Below are positions 6,848 to 11,373 of a DNA stretch of 11,373 nucleotides, piece after piece (position 1 is the first letter of the stretch; every line of letters begins with the position of its first letter). The position numbers and the translations under genes are program-made. The notes beneath the pieces are model-generated. The model saw only the letters and a list, made by a program, of their open reading frames with translations, ran no database searches and had not been told where the DNA came from. Source of the DNA: Perlabentimonas sp964554585 (lineage in GTDB: Bacteria > Bacteroidota > Bacteroidia > Bacteroidales > Tenuifilaceae); the NCBI GenBank assembly GCA_964554585.1, contig CAZKPD010000081.1, positions 1 through 11,373 of the forward strand. Direction: 5' to 3'.

Positions 6848-7447
6848 ATGAGACTAAAAGTTACCCATCAAGAAAAGTATTCACGTTTACAGCTTTTGGC
6901 AAGAACCTTTTTTGGTGCTTTCTACATCATGTTGCCCCACGGTTTTCTCCTTCTCTTCGTGCTGATCTGGGCATCAATTTTAAAGATTATTGCCTTTTGG
7001 GCAATTCTATTCACCGGGAAATATCCGGAAAAGCTTTTCAACTTTCAGGTAGGCGTTTTGCGTTGGATATTGCGGATTAATACCCGCTTGTCTAATATTT
7101 CCGATGGTTACCCGAAGTTTGGTGTTAAAGGTACTGACACTTATTCATCACTTGAGGTAGAATATCCGGCAAAAGTTAGTCGGGGGTTGATGCTTGTACG
7201 TCTGCTCTTCGGAGGTTTCTTTGTGTACCTACCTCACTATTTTATCCTTTTCTTTAGAAAGATGTTTGTGGCCCTACTCATATTTTTTGCATGGTTTGCA
7301 GTTCTTTTTACCGGAAAGTATCCTGCATCCTTCTATCAATGGGTTGCTGGTCAGCTACGCTGGGAGACTAGAATAATGCTTTATATGTCCTATTTGACAG
7401 ATAAATACCCTGCATTTACAGGGAATGAACTGCCTGAAGAGATGTAG
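6848..7447 (+). CDS. DUF4389-type membrane protein, internally duplicated
   Basis: The 199-residue protein belongs to the DUF4389 type, recognised by the repeated phrase of a hydrophobic helix, LFTGKYP, an amphipathic stretch, LRW and DxYP. The function of the family is unknown to me. The whole chain is two copies of one unit: residues 2-91 align without a gap to 101-190 at an exact offset of 99. By hand count about 37 of 90 positions are identical, including LPH (29-31 and 128-130), FTGKYP (55-60 and 154-159), LRW (71-73 and 170-172) and YP (88-89 and 187-188). Each copy has one or two membrane-spanning stretches (about 22-56 and 121-155), so it is an inner-membrane protein. It stands alone between two terminators, after a 136-base AT-rich leader in which I found no convincing promoter boxes. 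Confidence 0.85.
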   Translation: MRLKVTHQEKYSRLQLLARTFFGAFYIMLPHGFLLLFVLIWASILKIIAFWAILFTGKYPEKLFNFQVGVLRWILRINTRLSNISDGYPKFGVKGTDTYSSLEVEYPAKVSRGLMLVRLLFGGFFVYLPHYFILFFRKMFVALLIFFAWFAVLFTGKYPASFYQWVAGQLRWETRIMLYMSYLTDKYPAFTGNELPEEM

Positions 7448-7467
7448 TGGTTTGATAATTCTTCTGG

Positions 7468-7502
7468 GGGGGCTGTATCAAAAGTGATTCAGCCCCCTTT
7501 TT
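7468..7502 (+). terminator. Terminator of the DUF4389 gene, formed by the left end of the IS
   Basis: GGGGGCTG (7468-7475) pairs perfectly with CAGCCCCC (7490-7497). Inside the loop ATCA (7477-7480) can pair with TGAT (7485-7488), and a run of five T's follows. It starts 20 bases past the DUF4389 stop. The outer arm coincides with the left terminal inverted repeat of the insertion sequence, so the terminator appears to be carried by the IS. Confidence 0.85.
7469..7489 (+). repeat. Left terminal inverted repeat of the IS element
   Basis: Reading inward, this end begins GGGGCTGTATCAAAAG. It matches the reverse complement of 9276-9296 at 18 of 21 positions, differing at positions 2, 9 and 18. 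The outermost base is uncertain because a run of seven G's (7466-7472) covers the boundary. Confidence 0.85.
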
Positions 7503-7504
7503 AT

Positions 7505-9187
7505 TTATGCAGCTAACTTTTGATTTTGAAAGGCACACGAATCAACCTGAAGTATTTTTTTGTAATCTGCCCCTGATTGGATGGCAAGAACATCAAATAG
7601 GGATAATACGTTGGTCTTTTTTCTGTTTTGATGCGTGTTTTTCCTTATTCTGTGCAGCTTGCCAATATTAAATGCAATGGCAAATATGGAAAAATCCATG
7701 GCAATGAGCTCTTTCCCAAAGTGGCGGAAACGATAGTACTGCTTATTGTATTTGCTCTGACCAAAAACTGCTTCGGGTTCTATCGGCCGTCGGCTGCGAT
7801 GGTACAACCCCTCTTCTGATGTCAGCAGCTCTCGAGCCCTCTCTTTGTGTCGGTTTAGCTTGTGATTCACTTCTATCCGCCGGTCACCCTCCGCCTTGAA
7901 GCATAGGCCCCTGAGCGGGCACTGCATGCAGTTTTTGGCCTGATAGTGGCTTACCCTAGAGGTAAAACCGCTATCCGATCTGCGCTGCGCCTCTCCAACC
8001 CTTTCCATTCGCTGGCCCATGGGGCACACATAGAAGTCTTCTTCTTTGTTGTAAAAAAGGTTTTGAGGCATGAACGCGTTGTTCCTGAATGTCCTTTTCT
8101 GCTCTTTGTGAAACATGGGGAACTTAACAAAGGGTTCAATTCCATGGCTATCCATGTAGTCATAGTTCTCCTCGCTGCCGTACCCTGAGTCTGCAACCAC
8201 CCTCTCCAGAACTCTGCCGAACCTCTCCTGAAAACGCGCCCTAAAACCATCCACAAAGGGCCTAAAAGTCAGGAAGTCGGTTGGGTTTGGGAAAAAATCG
8301 AAGTGGCTTAAGAATTGGTTCCCAGTGCTGATCTGCAGGTTGTAAGCAGGTTTAAGCTGCCCATTCTGCATATGGTCATCCTTCAACCGCATAAAAGTGG
8401 CATCGGGATCGGTCTTGGAGTAGGAGTTGCGATGGGCAAGGGTCTCAAGGTGCTGCTCGTACTCCTCCAGCTTGGGCAAATGCTTACCCTCCAAGGCGCT
8501 CATCGCCCTGGCTATTGCTTTCTTCTCTTTTGGGGTACGTGAGGCGGTTTGATTGGAAGCGTTGATTGCAGCGATACGCTCCTTCAGCTCCTTACTGTTG
8601 ATGGGGGTAGGGGGCTCATCGTCTGGCTGGTCATCCTGCATAATCCCCTCTTCGATATATTCGAGCACTTTACGGATTTTCGCTTCCAGCTTGGTTTTGC
8701 TCTTCTCAACCGTTTTACGCCACACGAAGGTGTAGCGGTTGGCACGGGATTCTATTTTGGTGCCATCCATATAGGCCACATCCAAGCTTAAATACCCCAT
8801 TTCAACCAGCAGGATGACAACCTGTGTAAAAATATCGTTGACCGTTTCCTTTAGGCGTTGTGAGCGGAATCGATTGATGGTATTATGATCCGGTTCAAGA
8901 CCACCTGCAAGCCAGGTAAATGTATAACGATCACGTACAGCGTCTTCTATTTTACGACACGAATAGATATTGTTCAAATAAGCATAGATCACAATCTTAA
9001 GCATCATGCGTGGGGGGTAGGAGCTGCTGCAGCCCCCCTTATATGTGCATAGGATCTTGCTGAGGTCGAGATCATCAACAATTTGGTTTACTAATCGGGC
9101 GGGTGAGTCCTGAGAAATTTTACTTTCTAAACTTACAGGAAACAGCGTGGTTTGCCCCTGATTATACTCCTTAAAAATAGGCTTCAT
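7505..9187 (-). CDS. IS1182 family transposase
   Basis: The 560-residue DDE transposase catalyses cutting and joining at the IS ends. The N-terminal region has the family's opening (KEYNQGQTTLFP) and a DUF772-like helical segment with PPRMMLKIVIYAYLNN (about 58-73) and EPDHNTINRFR (98-108). The catalytic triad is probably Asp141 (YMDGTKIES), Asp333 (VVADSGYGSEEN) and a Glu at 470 or 472 in IEPEAVFGQ, followed by the helix with YYRFRHFGKE. A charged linker with Pro/Asp-rich sequence occupies about 180-235. Cysteines at 388, 420, 423 and 429 form the family's CPxG...CxxCxxxxxC zinc-ribbon-like cluster before the last catalytic segment. Length and frame are complete. The ATG at 9185-9187 gives the standard MKPxF start. 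The stop lies 7 bases inside the left-end hairpin tail. Confidence 0.96.
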   Translation of the reverse strand: MKPIFKEYNQGQTTLFPVSLESKISQDSPARLVNQIVDDLDLSKILCTYKGGCSSSYPPRMMLKIVIYAYLNNIYSCRKIEDAVRDRYTFTWLAGGLEPDHNTINRFRSQRLKETVNDIFTQVVILLVEMGYLSLDVAYMDGTKIESRANRYTFVWRKTVEKSKTKLEAKIRKVLEYIEEGIMQDDQPDDEPPTPINSKELKERIAAINASNQTASRTPKEKKAIARAMSALEGKHLPKLEEYEQHLETLAHRNSYSKTDPDATFMRLKDDHMQNGQLKPAYNLQISTGNQFLSHFDFFPNPTDFLTFRPFVDGFRARFQERFGRVLERVVADSGYGSEENYDYMDSHGIEPFVKFPMFHKEQKRTFRNNAFMPQNLFYNKEEDFYVCPMGQRMERVGEAQRRSDSGFTSRVSHYQAKNCMQCPLRGLCFKAEGDRRIEVNHKLNRHKERARELLTSEEGLYHRSRRPIEPEAVFGQSKYNKQYYRFRHFGKELIAMDFSIFAIAFNIGKLHRIRKNTHQNRKKTNVLSLFDVLAIQSGADYKKILQVDSCAFQNQKLAA

Positions 9188-9258
9188 GATTGTTTATGTA
9201 TTTGATATTCAATGATAAAGATGCACATTTGTTATCAGATAAGCAAGGTTTTAGGCAT

Positions 9259-9305
9259 AAAAAAAGAGGCTGTCAAATTACTTTTGAGACAGCCTCTTTT
9301 TTTTT
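9259..9305. terminator. Bidirectional terminator at the right IS end, downstream of mutS
   Basis: A perfect stem of at least 14 base pairs (9261-9274 with 9288-9301; core GAGGCTGTC/GACAGCCTC) has a 13-base loop. It is flanked by an A-tract on the left and a T-tract on the right, so it can terminate on either strand. For mutS it begins about 20 bases past the stop at 9323. It also insulates the transposase gene from mutS transcription. The right arm coincides with the right terminal inverted repeat. Confidence 0.88.
9276..9296 (-). repeat. Right terminal inverted repeat of the IS element
   Basis: Read inward on the minus strand it begins GAGGCTGTCTCAAAAG and pairs with the left end at 18 of 21 positions. 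The mismatches with the left copy do not disturb this end's own hairpin, whose inner arm differs accordingly. Confidence 0.85.
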
Positions 9306-9322
9306 AGAAGATTTTGCTCTTA

Positions 9323-11373
9323 CTACTTTGTGGGAACCCCGGTCAACCGCTTTATTTCATTGAGCTTATTAAGTGCCTCAATGGGGGTAAGGTTGTTAAT
9401 ATCTAAGGCCAACAGCTGATCGCGGATCTGTTTAAGCACCGGATCATCCAGTTGGAAAAGGCTTAGCTGGAAGCCTTCACGTTTGGTGGCCAACTCGCCT
9501 CCGGGGCGAGGGGAGATTTGTTCTCGACCTTGCGAGGTGTTCTCCAACTCTTTCAGGATATCGTTGGCCCTTTTCACTACGCTGGGCGGCATACCTGCCA
9601 TACGCGCCACATGGATACCAAAGCTGTGCGCGCTACCCCCGGGAACTAGCTTACGAAGGAAAATAACCTTATTGTTCAGCTCCTTAATAGACACATTGTA
9701 GTTTTTGATTCTTGGGAAATGCCCCTCCATGTCGTTCAGCTCGTGGTAGTGGGTGGCAAATAGGGTTTTTGCCCTACCCGTGGGGTTCTCGTGGATATAT
9801 TCGGTCATGGCCCACGCAATGGAAATTCCGTCGTAGGTAGAGGTTCCCCGGCCAATCTCATCTAAAAGCACTAGGCTCCTATCGGAGATGTTATTTAGTA
9901 TACTGGCAGCCTCCAGCATCTCAACCATAAAGGTTGATTCGCCCAGCGAGATATTGTCTGATGCACCCACGCGGGTAAATATTTTATCGACCAAGCCGAT
10001 AGTGGCCGATTGTGCCGGAACGTAGGATCCCATTTGTGCCATAAGTACAATAAGTGCCGTTTGGCGCAAAAGAGCCGATTTTCCGGACATGTTGGGGCCG
10101 GTAATAATGATAATCTGCTGGTTTTCACTGTCCAACTCCACATTGTTGCTTACATATTCCTGTTCGGCAGTGAGCATCTTTTCAATTACAGGGTGTCTTC
10201 CCTCCTGAATGGTTATGGCATCTCCATCGTTTACGGTAGGTTTGCAGTAATTATTCTCTTGTGCGCTTTGCGCAAAAGAGAGTAGGCAGTCCAGCTGTGC
10301 CACTAGGTGGGCATTGAGCTGTATGGATGCAATGTACTCCGAAAGGCTGAATACCAGCTGATCGAACAGACGCTGCTCAATGGCCATGATTTTTTCCTCG
10401 GCACCCAATATCTTNNNNNNNNNNCTGCAGAAACTAGGGTCTGTTTTCGAATCCACTCCGATGGGACCTTATCTTTGTGCGCATTACGCACCTCAATGTA
10501 GTAGCCAAACACATTGTTAAAGCTCACCTTGAGGGAGGGAATCCCCGTGCGTGCCGATTCTCGCTGTTGGAGTTTTACCAGATATTCTTTACCGGAGTAT
10601 AGGATATCTCGCAGCTCGTCCAGCTCGGGGTTTACGCCGGTTGCCATAACTGGGCCTCGACCAATTTGAACGGGAGGATCAGCAGTAATCTCTTTCTCAA
10701 TCCTATCTCTGATAAGTGTACATAGGGTAATCTGTTCGCCAATGCGCTGTAGGGTTGATTCTTTAGAATTATCGCAAATCTTTTTGACGTTTTCTAGGGC
10801 TGTAAGCCCATTTTTAAGGTGCAACAGCTCCCGTGGATTAATCCTTCCGGCAGATGCTTTTGAGATTATTCGTTCAATGTCGCCAATGCCCTTAATCTCA
10901 TCCCTGAGAAGAGCGGAGGAGTCGGGGTTGCTTAAGAACCATTCCACCACATTTAATCGTTCCGAAATGGGCTTGCTGTCTTTAAGCGGAAGGGCAATCC
11001 ATTTTTTTAGGAGTCGCCCACCCATCGGGGATACAGTCTTGTCAATAACGTCAACCAGCGTTTTGGCCCCCTCGTTCACAGCATAAAACAGCTCTAAATT
11101 TCGGATGGTAAATTTATCGAGCCAGACATATTTTTCTTCATCAATGCGAGAAATGGTGGAAATGTGCTGAATTTTGCTGTGTTGGGTCAGCTCAAGATAG
11201 TAAAGGGTTGCCCCGGCTGCCGTTACGCCAAGGCGTAAGCTGTCAATACCAAAACCTTTCAAACCGCTGGTTTGAAAATGCGACTGCAACTTCTCTCGTG
11301 CTCCCTCTTGGCTAAAAGCCCATTCGTCAAATTTGTAAACGTAGTGCTTGCTGCCATAGATATTAATGAAATC
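9323..11373 (-). CDS. mutS: DNA mismatch repair protein MutS (5' partial, with internal assembly gap)
   Basis: MutS recognises base mismatches and small loops and uses ATP to recruit MutL. Reading from the window edge, the visible protein starts DFINIYGSKHYVYKFDEW. By comparison with E. coli MutS roughly 200 N-terminal residues, including the mismatch-binding domain, lie outside. The connector domain, the lever/core domain (RNLELFYAVNEGAKTLVDV, SPMGGRLLKKW) and the clamp (FGYYIEVRNAHKDKVPSEW) are visible. The ATPase follows: Walker A GPNMSGKS at 10076-10099, the ARVGASD-type segment TRVGASDNISLGEST, Walker B LVLLDEIGRGTS with DE at 9857-9862, and FATHYHEL. The C-terminus ends GVPTK. Ten Ns (10415-10424) interrupt the clamp/core region: TLVSA is in one frame and KILGAEEK in another, so the gap is mis-sized. 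There is no evidence that the gene is broken. Its stop lies 26 bases from the IS end. Confidence 0.96.
10415..10424. other. Assembly gap (ten Ns) inside mutS
   Basis: The ten undetermined bases are filler. On the minus strand the left side ends with the first base of a codon after VSA and the right side resumes at KILGAEEK. The missing length must therefore be 2 modulo 3, while ten is 1 modulo 3. Family comparison (AERYIxPELKEYEDK in E. coli-like MutS) suggests about 38 missing bases, that is, the rest of a Glu codon and twelve residues. Confidence 0.9.

Larger units (their letters stand above)
7469..9296 (-). mobile_element. Complete IS1182-type insertion sequence, about 1.83 kb
   Basis: One transposase gene is enclosed by 21-base terminal inverted repeats with three mismatches, and nothing else is carried. 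The total length of about 1,828 bases is normal for the IS1182 family. No target-site duplication is visible: the left flank ends TTCTTCTGGG and the right flank begins with a T-run and then AGAAGA. The element lies between the convergent DUF4389 gene (stop at 7447) and mutS (stop at 9323). Without it these stops would be only about 47 bases apart. The reading frame is intact, so the element may still be active. Confidence 0.88.

Noticed and set aside
7459..9312. TTCTTCT and AGAAGA flanking the IS as a target-site duplication
   Set aside because: They are in inverted and not direct orientation, and short AT-rich matches of this kind are expected by chance.
10425..10430. CTGCAG restriction-type palindrome bordering the Ns as a cloning junction
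   Set aside because: Six-base palindromes are common and nothing else suggests a vector or ligation junction.
10303..10456. Two separate genes at the mutS gap, with a tail after VSA or a start before KILG
   Set aside because: The predicted tail and head read through the Ns in the wrong frame and are not MutS-like; both halves belong to one gene.
1..11373. CRISPR arrays, tRNA or rRNA genes, phage or defence modules
   Set aside because: No regularly spaced repeats, cloverleaf-like segments or phage or defence protein motifs were seen on either strand.

Overview
The window looks like a chromosomal segment of a member of the Bacteroidota, probably near the Bacteroidales. The reasons are the closeness of MutS, the long-form urocanase and the CvfB-like protein to forms I associate with that phylum, lipoproteins with loose lipoboxes, weak or absent Shine-Dalgarno sequences, and a hybrid histidine kinase with a typical H-box linker. 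This assignment rests on recognition, not on a search.

Layout from left to right. Bases 2-1153 (+) hold the C-terminal part of a hybrid sensor histidine kinase that runs off the left edge. It converges on a minus-strand run of three genes: a CvfB/YitL-like S1 RNA-binding protein (1253-2092), a small unrecognised lipoprotein (2159-2587) and a 671-residue urocanate hydratase, hutU (2650-4665). A 134-base divergent region then separates hutU from a plus-strand operon at 4800-6667: a LemA-family lipoprotein, a soluble TPM-domain protein and an exported, membrane-anchored TPM protein with a Gly/Ser-rich tail. The operon ends in a strong hairpin terminator. Next is a DUF4389-type membrane protein (6848-7447) that is an ungapped internal duplication. 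A complete IS1182-type insertion sequence (about 7469-9296) follows, with near-identical terminal inverted repeats that each fold into a terminator-like hairpin. The rest is mutS on the minus strand (9323 to beyond the right edge), interrupted by ten Ns that are an assembly gap and not a genuine frameshift.

The clearest functional unit is lemA-TPM-TPM, a known association whose biochemical role is poorly understood. HutU performs the second step of histidine breakdown, but no other hut gene is visible here. MutS is the mismatch-recognition ATPase of DNA repair. The insertion sequence sits in what would otherwise be a gap of about 47 bases between the convergent DUF4389 gene and mutS. It disrupts no gene and appears to supply the terminators for both neighbours.

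I found no CRISPR array, tRNA, rRNA or convincing undescribed system. The items most worth a second look are the IS ends that double as terminators, the exact 99-residue duplication in the DUF4389 protein, the eukaryotic-like form of urocanase, and the paired TPM proteins of different cellular location. No gene-free stretch exceeds 300 bases.
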